Shown: positions 26,602 through 37,735, numbered from the stretch's first letter. The stretch is 64,000 nt of DNA from Candidatus Aenigmatarchaeota archaeon (GCA_016184005.1 JACPDL010000003.1:297632-361631); one strand, 5' to 3'. Numbers and translations are program-made. The notes: a model not told the origin generated them from the letters alone.

Positions 26602-27774
26602 ATGCCGCTGGACCGCGCAGAAAAGTTTTTGTTTGAACTTGGCATGGATCATCCGTGGATATTCAGGCATCTTGTAAGACGGGAACTTTACAGGAGAAAC
26701 CGCGGGGATCCGGAAGCTGTTCATGAGTATACACTGAACCTTCTCAATGATCCGGATGTTCTGGGAATCCTGCGGTCCAGGCATCATGCGGACTTTTTCA
26801 AGGCTCCTGAAGACATCATGATTACACTGAACGGAAAGAGGATGTCACCTTTCGGCACAGCCGCAGGCATGGACAAGAACGGCGATGCCCTGGAAGCATT
26901 TTCATGCGTCTTCGGTTTCCAGGAGACGGGAACAATTGTTGTTCCTGAAAGAGAGGGGAACAGAAAGCCAAGGGTTGCTGCAGACGCAAGAACGGAAGAT
27001 ATTTACAACGCACAGGGCTTCCCGAGCAAAGGGCTGGTTTATGCAAGAGAGGCGCTGGAAGCTTTCAGGCATAGGATGGGCCCGCGTCCTGCGGTCTACG
27101 CAAACATCTGCGGCCTGCCGCTTTCCGACGAAAAAGCCGTAGAGACCGCCATGGAGGAGATGAAAACTCTTCTGGTGCATCTTGGTCCTTACGTAGACGG
27201 CTTTGTGTGGAATCCTGCCTCGCCAAACACAAAAGCGCTCATGATGCTTAGAAGGCCGCATGTAGCAAGGCAGACCTCAGAGCTTATGAGAAAATACGCG
27301 CACGGCATGCCGCGTCTCATGAAGGTTGTGCCTTATGAAGACTCCGCTGCGGCAAGGGATGCTTACCTGCATTTTGTCGGCAATTTCATGGCTGGCGGTG
27401 GCCATGGTGTTGTCGCAGTGAATACAAAGTCCTTTCCAAAAGACCAGGTTCCTGTAGATGGATGGGGCTATGATTCTGCGGGGCGCAGCGGCAGGTTCCT
27501 GAAACCTTACATGCTCCGTGCCGTGCGGGATACAAGGAGGGAATTTCCAGAAGCGGTGATCGTGGGGACAGGCGGCATAAGCGGCGGGGATGATGCATAC
27601 GATGCTTTCAAAGCAGGCGCCACCATGCTGGAAGGGTTCTCGCCTTACACATATTACGGGCTAGGGCTCCTGCCCCGGATACAAAGAAGGCTTCATGAAA
27701 GGCTGGAACGGGAGCACATAACTCTCCATGAGATACAGTACGAAGCAAGGCGTGGAAGAGATTTGATTATCTGA
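26602..27774 (+). CDS. pyrD: dihydroorotate dehydrogenase-like
   Basis: SPFGTAAGMDKNGDALEAF, NPASPNTK, VGTGGISGGDDAYDAFKAGA. Confidence 0.85.
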   Translation: MPLDRAEKFLFELGMDHPWIFRHLVRRELYRRNRGDPEAVHEYTLNLLNDPDVLGILRSRHHADFFKAPEDIMITLNGKRMSPFGTAAGMDKNGDALEAFSCVFGFQETGTIVVPEREGNRKPRVAADARTEDIYNAQGFPSKGLVYAREALEAFRHRMGPRPAVYANICGLPLSDEKAVETAMEEMKTLLVHLGPYVDGFVWNPASPNTKALMMLRRPHVARQTSELMRKYAHGMPRLMKVVPYEDSAAARDAYLHFVGNFMAGGGHGVVAVNTKSFPKDQVPVDGWGYDSAGRSGRFLKPYMLRAVRDTRREFPEAVIVGTGGISGGDDAYDAFKAGATMLEGFSPYTYYGLGLLPRIQRRLHERLEREHITLHEIQYEARRGRDLII

Positions 27775-27816
27775 GCCTGAAGCTGCTGTCTCTGAATTAA
27801 ATAAGTTCTCTTCCAG

Positions 27817-28506
27817 ATGCTGTTAATGCGCTCGGAAAAGCAGATCGCAACTGTATTGTCCATACTGAAAAGAGAGATGAAGAAATACAGGGACCCTGCA
27901 CTGACAGAGATAGCAGAGCGCTCAAGGGACCCATTCAAGGTCCTGGTTTCGTGCATACTCTCGCTGCGCACAAAAGACGCGACGACGGCGAAAGCAAGCG
28001 GGCGGCTTTTTGCGCTTGCAGACAAGCCGCAGAAAATGGCAAGGCTGCCGGTACCGAAGATAGCGAAGGCGATATACCCCGTGGGGTTCTACAGGACAAA
28101 GGCAAGAAGGATAAAGAAAATATGTGGAGAGCTGATGAAGAAATATGACGGAAAGGTTCCTGACAATTTTGATGCACTGATGGAATTCAAGGGCGTCGGC
28201 AGGAAGACGGCGAATATTGTTATGGTCTACGGATTCGGAAAACCTGGAATACCAGTTGATGTTCACGTACACGTAATTGCTAACAGACTTGGATGGGTGC
28301 AAACCAAAAACGCTGATAAGACTGAACTAGAATTAAGAAAAATATTGCCAGGTAAATATTGGATGGAAGTAAATACGTTGTTTGTTGTACATGGGCAGAA
28401 CATATGTCAAACAAAGAAACCACGATGTGGAGCATGCCCAGTTATTAAGCATTGTCAATACGGTCCAAAATATTTAACATTGTCTTCTAACTCTAAGAAA
28501 AGATGA
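27817..28506 (+). CDS. nth: endonuclease III
   Basis: GVGRKTANIVMVYGFGKPGIPVDVHVHVIANRLG; C-terminal 4Fe-4S cysteines (CQTKKPRCGACPVIKHC). Confidence 0.94.
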   Translation: MLLMRSEKQIATVLSILKREMKKYRDPALTEIAERSRDPFKVLVSCILSLRTKDATTAKASGRLFALADKPQKMARLPVPKIAKAIYPVGFYRTKARRIKKICGELMKKYDGKVPDNFDALMEFKGVGRKTANIVMVYGFGKPGIPVDVHVHVIANRLGWVQTKNADKTELELRKILPGKYWMEVNTLFVVHGQNICQTKKPRCGACPVIKHCQYGPKYLTLSSNSKKR

Positions 28507-28603
28507 TCTAGAAAGCTGCCCTGTTTTCGATTACTGCAGCTTCGGCCCCGCCTATCCGGAGAACAGGCAAAGGGATAAATCCTCATGGGTCATATGAATA
28601 ATC

Positions 28604-28876
28604 ATGCCGGGTGTCGTAAAAGGTGTTGTGAAAATATCGGATATATGGCAGGCTCCTGAAGAACTGCGGCGTGCGCATAAGTATTTCAGCGACACTGCGT
28701 CCAGGACAGTGGTCACCGGGATGCGCTATACAAAGGGTGCAGATCCTGAGCTGCTGCTGACGACACTCGACGGAAATGTTCTCGGCATCCGTGAAACTCC
28801 GGGCGGTTATGTTATCCGTCCTGTGGATGACAAATTCGACAGAAGAGACTGGTCCACCAGGGAACCGCGTATATAA
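28604..28876 (+). CDS. hypothetical protein
   Basis: 90-aa ORF. Confidence 0.45.
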   Translation: MPGVVKGVVKISDIWQAPEELRRAHKYFSDTASRTVVTGMRYTKGADPELLLTTLDGNVLGIRETPGGYVIRPVDDKFDRRDWSTREPRI

Positions 28877-28933
28877 GCCAGGAACCTATATATACCGCCT
28901 TAGCAGTGTTATTGCTCTGCCGAAGGCGTTAAC

Positions 28934-30103
28934 ATGACAACCGAGCTTTTGATTGACATCGCCCTGCTGCTTCTGGGTGCAAAATTGCTCGGTGAGATAA
29001 CTGAAAGGGCTGGATTCTCATCGCTCGTTGGAGAGATACTTGCAGGCATATTGCTAGGTCCTGTTTTTCATATAATCTCACCAAACGGCGTATTCGAGCA
29101 GATTGTTTTCTTTGGCATACTGTTCCTGCTGTTCATTATAGGGCTGTCTACAAAATATGACGACATAAGGAAGAACGTCTACACGGGGAGCTTCCTTGCA
29201 GTGAGCGGGGCAGTTCTTACTTTTCTCGGAGGTCTGGCTGCAGGATGGTATCTCTTCGGAAGTTTTGACATAGGGCTGTTCCTCGGCGTAGCCATGATCT
29301 CAACAAGCACGGCAATACCGCTCAAGATTCTTATAGAGAAAGGCGAGTTTCAAACGCGCGTAGGGCGGATGCTCGCCGTGATTTCTGTAGCCGACGACAT
29401 AGTAGCAATACTTGCCCTCTCAATACTGACAACATACTTCACCGCAGGCGGCGTGAATATATGGAACGTTTTCTCGCTGTTCTTTGCCGTCCTTGGTTTC
29501 ATACTCGTGGTTCTGACATTTGGCTCAAAGGTTGTTGCAAGAATGCTTTCTTTCCTGCGCTTTATCCGTGACGAGCAGATGCTGCTTTCTCTGCCGATAG
29601 CCATAATCTTCGTGACGGCTTTCCTCAGCGACAGCACAGGAGTTGCGGCTGTCACGGGTGCATTTCTTGCAGGAATAACAATGAGTAAAAGCCCGTATGC
29701 AGAACCGGTGATATTGCCTAAGTTTCGCGTCATCGGTTATGGTTTTTTCATCCCGTTGTTCTTCGCGTACAGCGGCATATTGGTAGACATCGGCTCGATA
29801 AGCTCTAACTGGCACATAGTGCTCCTGCTTTTTGCTATCGGGTGCATTACAAAATCAATAGGCTCCGGATTTTTTGCACGGTTTTTCGGTTTCAATGCAA
29901 AGGAACAAGCAACAATAGCAGTAGGAATGGTTCCCAGAGGAGAATACGGCATTGTTATTTCCCAGATTGCACTTTCCGCCGGCGTCATAACAGGAAGTCT
30001 TTACACGCTGATGCTTTCATTCGTCATACTTACAATAATTGCGACGCCACTCTTGTTCAGATTGCATGCAGCAATATCAGACCGGTACTGGAAAGGCTAT
30101 TAA
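28934..30103 (+). CDS. CPA2-type cation:proton antiporter
   Basis: LGEITERAGFSSLVGEILAGILLGP; STSTAIPLKIL; MVPRGEYGIVISQIAL. Confidence 0.92.
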   Translation: MTTELLIDIALLLLGAKLLGEITERAGFSSLVGEILAGILLGPVFHIISPNGVFEQIVFFGILFLLFIIGLSTKYDDIRKNVYTGSFLAVSGAVLTFLGGLAAGWYLFGSFDIGLFLGVAMISTSTAIPLKILIEKGEFQTRVGRMLAVISVADDIVAILALSILTTYFTAGGVNIWNVFSLFFAVLGFILVVLTFGSKVVARMLSFLRFIRDEQMLLSLPIAIIFVTAFLSDSTGVAAVTGAFLAGITMSKSPYAEPVILPKFRVIGYGFFIPLFFAYSGILVDIGSISSNWHIVLLLFAIGCITKSIGSGFFARFFGFNAKEQATIAVGMVPRGEYGIVISQIALSAGVITGSLYTLMLSFVILTIIATPLLFRLHAAISDRYWKGY

Positions 30104-30176
30104 ACCTATATATACAACGCCTCGCCATATAACAACTACTTCTAAATGTAATTCGCTAGTAATTGGTGGAATGTAA

Positions 30177-30314
30177 GTGGCCAGAAGGAAAAAAAGCAAG
30201 TACAAAAAAACGCACATTGAGATGTGGCGGTGCCATGGCTGCGAGTTTGAATGGACCTACAAGACTTTCCGATGCCCATTATGCGCTACCAGCGCCATGA
30301 CAAAGATCATCTAA
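30177..30314 (+). CDS. 45-aa zinc-ribbon microprotein (not in ORF track)
   Basis: GTG start; MARRKKSKYKKTHIEMWRCHGCEFEWTYKTFRCPLCATSAMTKII*. Confidence 0.65.
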   Translation: MARRKKSKYKKTHIEMWRCHGCEFEWTYKTFRCPLCATSAMTKII

Positions 30315-30473
30315 GTTCCTTTTTCACTTTTCTTCATTTTCTTTACGATTATTACATAATGTTATCCAAAATTTTTACTTGCTCCAAATATTTTTGTGTG
30401 ATTGAAATGTAATGCTTATCAACTAATTTTTCCATTCCAATAGCTTTTTGTTAAGCAAAACCAATAAAATATT

Positions 30474-30794
30474 GTGCAGTACATATCCAGAAAACTGTCA
30501 ATAATGATGCCGATATTAATAACTGGAATTTCATTTGCTCCTGCAGATTTGTCAGCATACGAAAGGCCCGTTGCCCCTCCAAAAATAACTTGTGTTTCTT
30601 CTATAGATGGGCAAAGAAGGCTCGTTGACACGTTATATGGTGAAATAGAAGGCGGTGGACGCTCTTATCTAGTAAGATTAAGTGAAAAGATAGTAAAAGA
30701 ATCAGCCATGCCTGAAGACTTAAAATGGCATAAAGGCGATTGCTTGCCAAAACGTCCTGTTATAATTGCTGATATTTTGCGTCAAGAAGAGTAA
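30474..30794 (+). CDS. hypothetical protein
   Basis: 106-aa ORF. Confidence 0.4.
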   Translation: MQYISRKLSIMMPILITGISFAPADLSAYERPVAPPKITCVSSIDGQRRLVDTLYGEIEGGGRSYLVRLSEKIVKESAMPEDLKWHKGDCLPKRPVIIADILRQEE

Positions 30795-30837
30795 CAAATG
30801 AAAAAATCTTTTAATAGTTGTTAGACGAACATATGAG

Positions 30838-32547
30838 ATGACGCCAAACTCGCGTAAAGTTCTTGCTGAGAAGACGCTAGAAAGAGAGTCTTATTCTCCT
30901 TTTCCTGAAGGTTACGTGAAAGGTAAAACAAAATACGTTATTGTTACCGGCAGTGTCATGTCTGGCGTTGGCAAGGGCACTTTCTCGGGCGCTCTGTGCA
31001 CACTGCTCAGCTGTCACGGATTGAAGATTTCTCCCGTGAAATTTGACGGCTACATAAACTTTGACGCAGGGACTCTAAATCCGTTCAGGCATGGCGAAGT
31101 CTTTGTTCTTCAGGACGGTACCGAGTGTGATCTTGATTTAGGCTCGTATGAAAGGGCTTTGCACCGGAACCTTACAAAGGATAATTACCTGACTGGCGGT
31201 AAGATATTCAAGATAATCATAGACAAGGAGCGCGCTGGCAAATATCTCGGGAGGGATGTTCAGTTCATTCCGCACGTCACAGGAGAGATAAAATATTTCC
31301 TTCGCAGTCTTGCTATGAAGAGTAGTGCTGACATAGTATTGGTAGAGGTTGGTGGGACAGTTGGCGATTTGGAAAATTCATACTTTGTTGAAGCTATGCG
31401 CGAGCTGAGACATGAAGAAGGCCAGTCGAATGTTATGTTTGTAAACGTTACTTATATCATTGAGCCGGGCTCGCTCAGAGAACACAAAAGCAAAGCTGCG
31501 CAGATTGGTTTCAGGCAGCTGATGGCTTTGGGCGTCCAGCCGGACATGATAATATGCAGGTCACAGACACCGATAACAAATTCAGTAGCAGACAAGATAA
31601 GCGTTTTTGCTAACGTGCCCCCGGAAAGGGTCTACAACTTATACGATTTTTCAAACGTATATGAGATCCCCCTGATTCTCCGGGATATCGGACTGGATGC
31701 TGAATTGTTCAAGATATTCGGTATAGCGCCGAGAGAAAACCATGACAGCCTGATGAATTTCAATAACTGGAAAGATTTTGTCGAGAAAATAAAGAATGCA
31801 AAAAAAGAAATCTCCGTAGGAATAGTGGGGAAGTACACGAATGTTCACGATTCATATCTTAGCATAATAAAATCCCTCGAACATGCGGCGCCTTATTTTT
31901 CTGCTTCCGTTAAAATAAAATGGATAGAATCAACGGATATAGAAGACGAGAAGATTTCCGCTGAAGAGGCGCTGAAAGGGTTTGACGGGATAATCGTTCC
32001 TGGCGGGTTTGGAAAAAGGGGCATAGAAGGAAAGATCCAGGCCATCAGATACGTAAGAGAGAATAACATTCCATACCTGGGTTTGTGCTACGGTTTGCAG
32101 CTTGCCGTAGTCGAATTTGCAAGAAATGTCTGCGGCCTGAAAGATGCAAACACCACTGAAGTCGATCCTGAAACCGGATGCCCGATCATAGATATCATAC
32201 CTGACCAGGACAGCAATATAGAGAATTCGCGCATAGGCGGAACAATGAGGCTTGGAGACTATCCGGCAAGATTGAAGCCAGACTCACTGGCAAGAAGACT
32301 CTACGGAAAAGATATTGTATCCGAGAGGCATCGGCACAGGTATGAGCTTGTTCACAAATTTCACAAGACACTGGAAGAAAAAGGCCTTGTCATTTCAGGC
32401 ACGTATGAAGAGAAAGGCCTGCCAGAATTTATTGAAATCCCCGGCCACAAATTCTTCTTGGCCACCCAAGCACATGCAGAGTTCACATCGCGCCCGCTGC
32501 AGCCGAATCCTATGTTTCTGGGTTTCATTGAAGCATGCGTCAAGTGA
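30838..32547 (+). CDS. pyrG: CTP synthase
   Basis: GVGKGTFSGALCTLL, GLCYGLQLAVVEFARN, HRHRYE. Confidence 0.96.
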   Translation: MTPNSRKVLAEKTLERESYSPFPEGYVKGKTKYVIVTGSVMSGVGKGTFSGALCTLLSCHGLKISPVKFDGYINFDAGTLNPFRHGEVFVLQDGTECDLDLGSYERALHRNLTKDNYLTGGKIFKIIIDKERAGKYLGRDVQFIPHVTGEIKYFLRSLAMKSSADIVLVEVGGTVGDLENSYFVEAMRELRHEEGQSNVMFVNVTYIIEPGSLREHKSKAAQIGFRQLMALGVQPDMIICRSQTPITNSVADKISVFANVPPERVYNLYDFSNVYEIPLILRDIGLDAELFKIFGIAPRENHDSLMNFNNWKDFVEKIKNAKKEISVGIVGKYTNVHDSYLSIIKSLEHAAPYFSASVKIKWIESTDIEDEKISAEEALKGFDGIIVPGGFGKRGIEGKIQAIRYVRENNIPYLGLCYGLQLAVVEFARNVCGLKDANTTEVDPETGCPIIDIIPDQDSNIENSRIGGTMRLGDYPARLKPDSLARRLYGKDIVSERHRHRYELVHKFHKTLEEKGLVISGTYEEKGLPEFIEIPGHKFFLATQAHAEFTSRPLQPNPMFLGFIEACVK

Positions 32548-32585
32548 ATCTCAGATTATAAATATTTTTGGCATGCTATAGTTAT

Positions 32586-34127
32586 ATGGCAAGAGAAATA
32601 ATCAGAAACCCGCAGGCGCTGCCGCTTTCTTCTTACAGTGTGCGGGAAACAAGTTTCGGAGAACTGCCTTCCGGTTATAGGGGCCTTATCACACTTCCGG
32701 GATACATTTCCAGAGACCTTTCTCCTGATTCAATAGATGTCTCATCGCCCTTGACAAAATACAGGCCTGGAAAAAATGAGCCTGCAATAAGACTGAATAT
32801 ACCAGTACTAAGCGCTGCGATGCAGTCTGTTTCAGGCCAAAAAATGGGAATTGCCTTGGCAAGAATGGGCGGCCTTGCGGCCATTTACTGCAGCCAGCCG
32901 ATAGAAGAAGAAGCTGACATGGTCAAAGCTGTCAAGAGGCATAAAGGCGCCTTCATTGAACCGGAAGTTGTTTCAGCTCAAGATAGTATTGAATATGTCG
33001 CGGAAAGAATGAGACGAACTGGCTATTCCAAATTTTTCGTTACACAGGGCAGAGATCAACATGGAATACTTCTTGGTCTTGTAACAGATAACGATTTTGA
33101 CGCTGAAATGCATAAGGGTCAGACAGTTGCGCAAAGAATGCGCCCTGTCAGAGAGCTTGATGTTGTTTATCATGATGAAGTTAGTCATGACGTCAAGCAA
33201 TCCAACGAAAAAGCAAAATCAAGCCATCATAGTGCATTGCCGGTGATTTACAGAGACGGTAGATTGCGGGATGTTATATTTAGAAAAGATATCAGAGATC
33301 ACCGGGAACACAAAACTGAATTGATTGATGATATGAAAAGGCTGAGAGTAATCGCTGCAGTAAATACGCATGATTACAAAGACAGGATACCTGCTGTTGT
33401 GGATGCCGGCGTTGATTTAATCCTGATAGATACTTCCCAAGGCTGGACAGATCATCTTGCTGATACTTCACATTTTGCACTAAACAAATATCCTGGGATA
33501 CCTGTCATAGGCGGAAATGTCGTGACAGCAGACGGCTTTAATTTTCTTGTAAAGGATTGCGGAGTGGATTCTGTTAAAGCTGGAATGGGAATCGCTTCTA
33601 TATGCATAACACCGGAACAAATAGGCGTTGCAAGAAGCCAGGACAGGGCAATAGAAGAAGTTACTAAAGCCAGGGATAAGCATCTTGAAGAAACAGGAGA
33701 ATACGTCCCCATAATTGCCGATGGTGGGGTCCGCAGCGTACGTGACATGGTTGTTGCACTTGCATTAGGTGCTGACTCTATCATGGCTGGAAGATTTTTT
33801 GCGGGAACAAACGAGAGTCCTACTGAAATAAACTACAAATTTTCCCCGCCTAGAAAACCTTATTGGGGCGAAGGATCTGACCGCGCAAAGAGCTGGAGAG
33901 AAAAACGCGGCTACAGCATAGAATTCGAAGAAGGCGTTCCAGATGCATGGGTGGATTATGTGGGCCCTTTAGAGCCGTACCTGACTCAAGCAATGGAACA
34001 ACTGAAAGCCGGCATAAGAAAAGCAGGCTGCAGGACAATAGACGGGCTTCACAGAAATGCTGTCGTTGAAACTATCTCTGAAGAAGAGGTTGGTGCTCAC
34101 AGCGTTCATATTGAAAAGAAAGAGTAG
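32586..34127 (+). CDS. guaB: IMP dehydrogenase-like with CBS pair
   Basis: GIASICITPEQIGVARSQ, ADGGVRSVRDMVVALALGADSIMAGRFFAG. Confidence 0.92.
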   Translation: MAREIIRNPQALPLSSYSVRETSFGELPSGYRGLITLPGYISRDLSPDSIDVSSPLTKYRPGKNEPAIRLNIPVLSAAMQSVSGQKMGIALARMGGLAAIYCSQPIEEEADMVKAVKRHKGAFIEPEVVSAQDSIEYVAERMRRTGYSKFFVTQGRDQHGILLGLVTDNDFDAEMHKGQTVAQRMRPVRELDVVYHDEVSHDVKQSNEKAKSSHHSALPVIYRDGRLRDVIFRKDIRDHREHKTELIDDMKRLRVIAAVNTHDYKDRIPAVVDAGVDLILIDTSQGWTDHLADTSHFALNKYPGIPVIGGNVVTADGFNFLVKDCGVDSVKAGMGIASICITPEQIGVARSQDRAIEEVTKARDKHLEETGEYVPIIADGGVRSVRDMVVALALGADSIMAGRFFAGTNESPTEINYKFSPPRKPYWGEGSDRAKSWREKRGYSIEFEEGVPDAWVDYVGPLEPYLTQAMEQLKAGIRKAGCRTIDGLHRNAVVETISEEEVGAHSVHIEKKE

Positions 34128-34129
34128 CT

Positions 34130-35212
34130 TCAGCGCCTGTCAACAATGTCAAAGACATCTTCACCCGTTCCTATCAGGGTGACAGGCAAATCAAGCTCAT
34201 TCTCCAGCTTCTCGATGAAGGATCTTGCGTCGCCGGTTAATCCGCGATAATCCCTTTCGCCTTTATTGCCGTCATAGACCATATCGATCTTTGTGACGGC
34301 AATCTGCGTTGCGCCGTTCATGTCGGCTGTTTTCTTTGCCAGCCTGAAAACTTCTGGCGTCCATTCGCCTAATCTCCTCATCCTACCAGTAACAGTACCA
34401 TATTCTCCTTTTCCTTCTGCTCTTAGTTTTTGTTGAGATTCTTCTGGAAGTTCTCCTGGGAAGACACCGGTTCCAACTCTGCTAGGTAATGCTTTGTAGA
34501 CAACAATAACATCCTTTACATGAGTAGGTCCTATTCCTACATCGGCACAAGCTGAACCGGCTGTTGTGTCTTTTGTTGTAACTTGAGGATAAGTAAGGCC
34601 TTGCGATGTTTCAAACCCGAAAAGAGAAAGCATTGCTCCTTGAGTCATTTCAACAAGAACTTTTTCTCCGCGAGACATTCCATCAATCAGACAACTTGAA
34701 ACATCAGCCACATATTTGGAAAGTTCTGGTACATCTTTTGCAAATCTAAGTTTATCAGATCTAGTTACCCTGTCTTGCTGCGCAATTCCTGATCCTGTTC
34801 CAGTTGTACCTAGTTTACTTTTGTTGTAATTTGTTCTATCTCTGTCTATATGTTCCTGATCGATAATAGGACACAATCTATCTACGTAGAACCTGCCACC
34901 TATTTCACATAGTTCGATTTCTTTTAACAGTATTTTTGGATCAACAAGCACACCTCTTCCTATGTAAAGTTTTGTATTAGGATTTGTGAAAGCAGAAGGT
35001 ACCATGCTTAATTGATATTTTCTACCGCCAATACAAACTGTATGGCCGGCATTGGTACCAACGCCACCTTTTCCTGCATTTTCATAACTATCTATGATTA
35101 CCACATAAGAAATAATCTTTCCTTTACCTTCATCGCCGAACCATCCACCAACTACAACATCTACTGTTTTCTGCGGCTGACCCATTTTATTACCAATAAT
35201 ATTTCCTGCCAA
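34130..35212 (-). CDS. purA: adenylosuccinate synthetase
   Basis: VVGGWFGDEGKGKIISY, GTNAGHTV, GTTGTGSGIAQQDRVTR. Confidence 0.94.
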   Translation of the reverse strand: MAGNIIGNKMGQPQKTVDVVVGGWFGDEGKGKIISYVVIIDSYENAGKGGVGTNAGHTVCIGGRKYQLSMVPSAFTNPNTKLYIGRGVLVDPKILLKEIELCEIGGRFYVDRLCPIIDQEHIDRDRTNYNKSKLGTTGTGSGIAQQDRVTRSDKLRFAKDVPELSKYVADVSSCLIDGMSRGEKVLVEMTQGAMLSLFGFETSQGLTYPQVTTKDTTAGSACADVGIGPTHVKDVIVVYKALPSRVGTGVFPGELPEESQQKLRAEGKGEYGTVTGRMRRLGEWTPEVFRLAKKTADMNGATQIAVTKIDMVYDGNKGERDYRGLTGDARSFIEKLENELDLPVTLIGTGEDVFDIVDRR

Positions 35213-35244
35213 ACTTTAAATCCCTGGGTTGCTACAACAAACTT

Positions 35245-36030
35245 ATGGAAGAAACTTCTACCAGGACTATAGAGAGGATAGGCGAGCAGAGAAAGCACGT
35301 CATGGAGAGGCTTGGCAGAATAAGGAGAAGAATAGCCGTGATGTCCGGTAAGGGCGGCGTAGGCAAGACGACCGTGGCTATAAACATAGCTGCACTGCTT
35401 GCTGAAAATAATAGCGTGGGGTTGCTGGATGCCGACATAGACTGCCCGAATGTCAACAAGTTCCTCGGGATAACAGAAAAATTCAGCGTTTCAGGCGGAA
35501 AAATAAAGCCCGTCGAGAAATACAGCATGAAGATTGCATCGATGGCTTCACTCCAGGATTCAGAGGATACAGCCATAATCTGGCGGGGGCCTATGATATC
35601 TCACGCCATACTGCAGTTTCTTGAATCGGTTGAATGGGGTAATCTTGACTATCTGATCATAGACACGCCGCCCGGGACATCCGACGCCGCGCTGACGCTC
35701 ATGCAGCTTGTGCAGCTGAGCGGCGTGGTAATAGTTTCTACCCCCCATCCTGTCTCATTAACAGACGCAAACAAAACGATAAACATGGCAAAGCAGATGA
35801 ATGTTCCTGTACTCGGCATTGTCGAGAACATGGCTGGAGGAATCTTTGGCTCAGGAGTCGAAAAACTGGCGGAAAGCGCAGGAGTTCCTTTTCTTGGGAG
35901 CATAAAGCTGCAGAAAACACTCAGCAACATGACAAGCAAGGGCGTACCTGCAGTGAAGGATGACAAAAATCTGCGCAAAGATTTCGAGAATATCGTAAAA
36001 GGACTTCTTCTGCACCAGCAAAAAGATTAA
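35245..36030 (+). CDS. Mrp/NBP35-type P-loop ATPase (Fe-S carrier)
   Basis: MSGKGGVGKTTVAINIAALLA, LDADIDCPNVNKFLG, LIIDTPPGTSDAALTLMQ. Confidence 0.94.
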   Translation: MEETSTRTIERIGEQRKHVMERLGRIRRRIAVMSGKGGVGKTTVAINIAALLAENNSVGLLDADIDCPNVNKFLGITEKFSVSGGKIKPVEKYSMKIASMASLQDSEDTAIIWRGPMISHAILQFLESVEWGNLDYLIIDTPPGTSDAALTLMQLVQLSGVVIVSTPHPVSLTDANKTINMAKQMNVPVLGIVENMAGGIFGSGVEKLAESAGVPFLGSIKLQKTLSNMTSKGVPAVKDDKNLRKDFENIVKGLLLHQQKD

Positions 36031-36062
36031 ATATAGGGGAAAGTAAAAAATACAAGAGACTT

Positions 36063-36491
36063 ATGAAAATATTTTCAGTCATAGAGGCTGAAGAATTACT
36101 GCCCACACTCAAAACAAATCTTGAAAAGATTTTTCACTTGAACCAGACGCTGAAAGCGGTTTCGGCAGATATAGACTCGCTTATTGACATCTGGGGAGAG
36201 GACGTTTACAAACACAACCATGTCGATAACGGCTATTATACGGATCTCGCAAGCAAGCAGCAGGAAGTCATGAAGCACCTGCAGGATGAAATGATGAAAA
36301 TAAACCAATTAGGCTGTTTTGTAAAGGATATCGAACGCGGCCTGGTAGATTTTTACTACGAGCTCAACGACGAGGTTGTCTTCCTCTGCTGGAGATACGG
36401 GGAAGACAAGATAAACCACTGGCATGCGCTGAATTCAGGCTTTACAGGAAGAAGGCCGCTAAGAGACCTCTTCGCTTTTAACAGGCAGTGA
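36063..36491 (+). CDS. DUF2203-family protein
   Basis: FSVIEAEELLPTLKTNLEKI...CFVKDIERGLVDFYYELNDEVVFLCWRYGEDKINHWHALNSGF. Confidence 0.85.
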   Translation: MKIFSVIEAEELLPTLKTNLEKIFHLNQTLKAVSADIDSLIDIWGEDVYKHNHVDNGYYTDLASKQQEVMKHLQDEMMKINQLGCFVKDIERGLVDFYYELNDEVVFLCWRYGEDKINHWHALNSGFTGRRPLRDLFAFNRQ

Positions 36492-36529
36492 TTGGTTCTT
36501 AAATAGTCTGATTGCCTGATTTAGCAATT

Positions 36530-36856
36530 ATGATAATTCCGCAATATATAGCCCGGGCAGAAAACAAATTGAAGAAAGCAGATCCAGAGAGAAGACCAGA
36601 AACTAGAAGAAGAATCAAAAATGACAAAGGACTGACAAGCGTCTACAGAGACGGCACTGCTTCCAGAAACATTTTTAATATGGAAATGTTTGACGACCCT
36701 GTGTGGAATATTCTTCATGGTGATTTTCCAAAATATACAGTAGGCGGGCGTGAATTGGCCAGGGTTCTCTGGCATAAAATGACTAACAGGACAATGACAA
36801 AAGATGAGTATAATCCCGTTTTGGGAAGAAAGCATCCTGTTCTATATCCTGGATGA
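36530..36856 (+). CDS. hypothetical protein
   Basis: ORF from ATG at 36530. Confidence 0.4.
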   Translation: MIIPQYIARAENKLKKADPERRPETRRRIKNDKGLTSVYRDGTASRNIFNMEMFDDPVWNILHGDFPKYTVGGRELARVLWHKMTNRTMTKDEYNPVLGRKHPVLYPG

Positions 36857-36907
36857 TGCAGCAGATTTGCTCCGCCTGTTGCTTAAGAATATTTTCCTTC
36901 TACTAGT

Positions 36908-37735
36908 TTGATGCATAAGCTTCTATTCGGCACAGCAGGCATACCAATAAGCTGCGACGGAAATACACCAGATGGCGTGAAGCACGTGAGGGTGCTGGGG
37001 CTTGATGCGATGGAGCTTGAGTTTGTTCACAGCGTGAACATTTCTGAAAAGACAGCGCCGCTTGTAAAGAAGGCTGCTGACGATAACAGCGTTGTCCTGA
37101 CCTGTCATGCACCTTACTACATCAATCTTAATGCGCAGGATAGTGCCAAGATGAAGGCATCGATAGAGAGACTACTTAGTGCAGCTCGCATGGCAAATCA
37201 ATGTGGCGCATGGAGTGTTGCGTTCCATGCAGGTTTTTACATGAAACAGCAGAAAGAAGCTGTCTACGCTACAGTAAAGAATAATACCAAAACTATAGTT
37301 GAGGCATTAAAGCAAGAAGGAAACGATATCTGGATAAGGCCAGAAATTACCGGCAAGCGGAGCCAGTTCGGGGATTTTGAAGAGCTTATTAGATTGAGTC
37401 AAGAGCTGGAGCATGTACTGCCCTGCATAGATTACGGGCATATGCATGCACGCGAAGGCAAGTTCAATAAAACAGAGGAATTCAGGCTTGTGCTTGAAAA
37501 GATCGAAAAGATATTGGGGAAAGAATCTCTGGACAACATGCATATACAGATTGCAGGAATAGAGTACACGGAAGCAGGAGAAAGAAGGCACATAAACCTA
37601 GAAGACTCAGATTTAAACTTTCTGGATTTAATAGAAAGCTGGAAAGACTTCAATATCAAGGGCGTAGTGATAAGTGAGTCTCCCAACATTGAAGGCGATG
37701 CGCTGATGCTAAAAAGACTGTATGAAAATGCTTGA
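36908..37735 (+). CDS. nfo: AP endonuclease family 2 / endonuclease IV
   Basis: TIM-barrel motifs CHAPYYINL, AFHAGFY, IRPEITGKRSQFGDFEELI, CIDYGHMHAR. Confidence 0.9.
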   Translation: MMHKLLFGTAGIPISCDGNTPDGVKHVRVLGLDAMELEFVHSVNISEKTAPLVKKAADDNSVVLTCHAPYYINLNAQDSAKMKASIERLLSAARMANQCGAWSVAFHAGFYMKQQKEAVYATVKNNTKTIVEALKQEGNDIWIRPEITGKRSQFGDFEELIRLSQELEHVLPCIDYGHMHAREGKFNKTEEFRLVLEKIEKILGKESLDNMHIQIAGIEYTEAGERRHINLEDSDLNFLDLIESWKDFNIKGVVISESPNIEGDALMLKRLYENA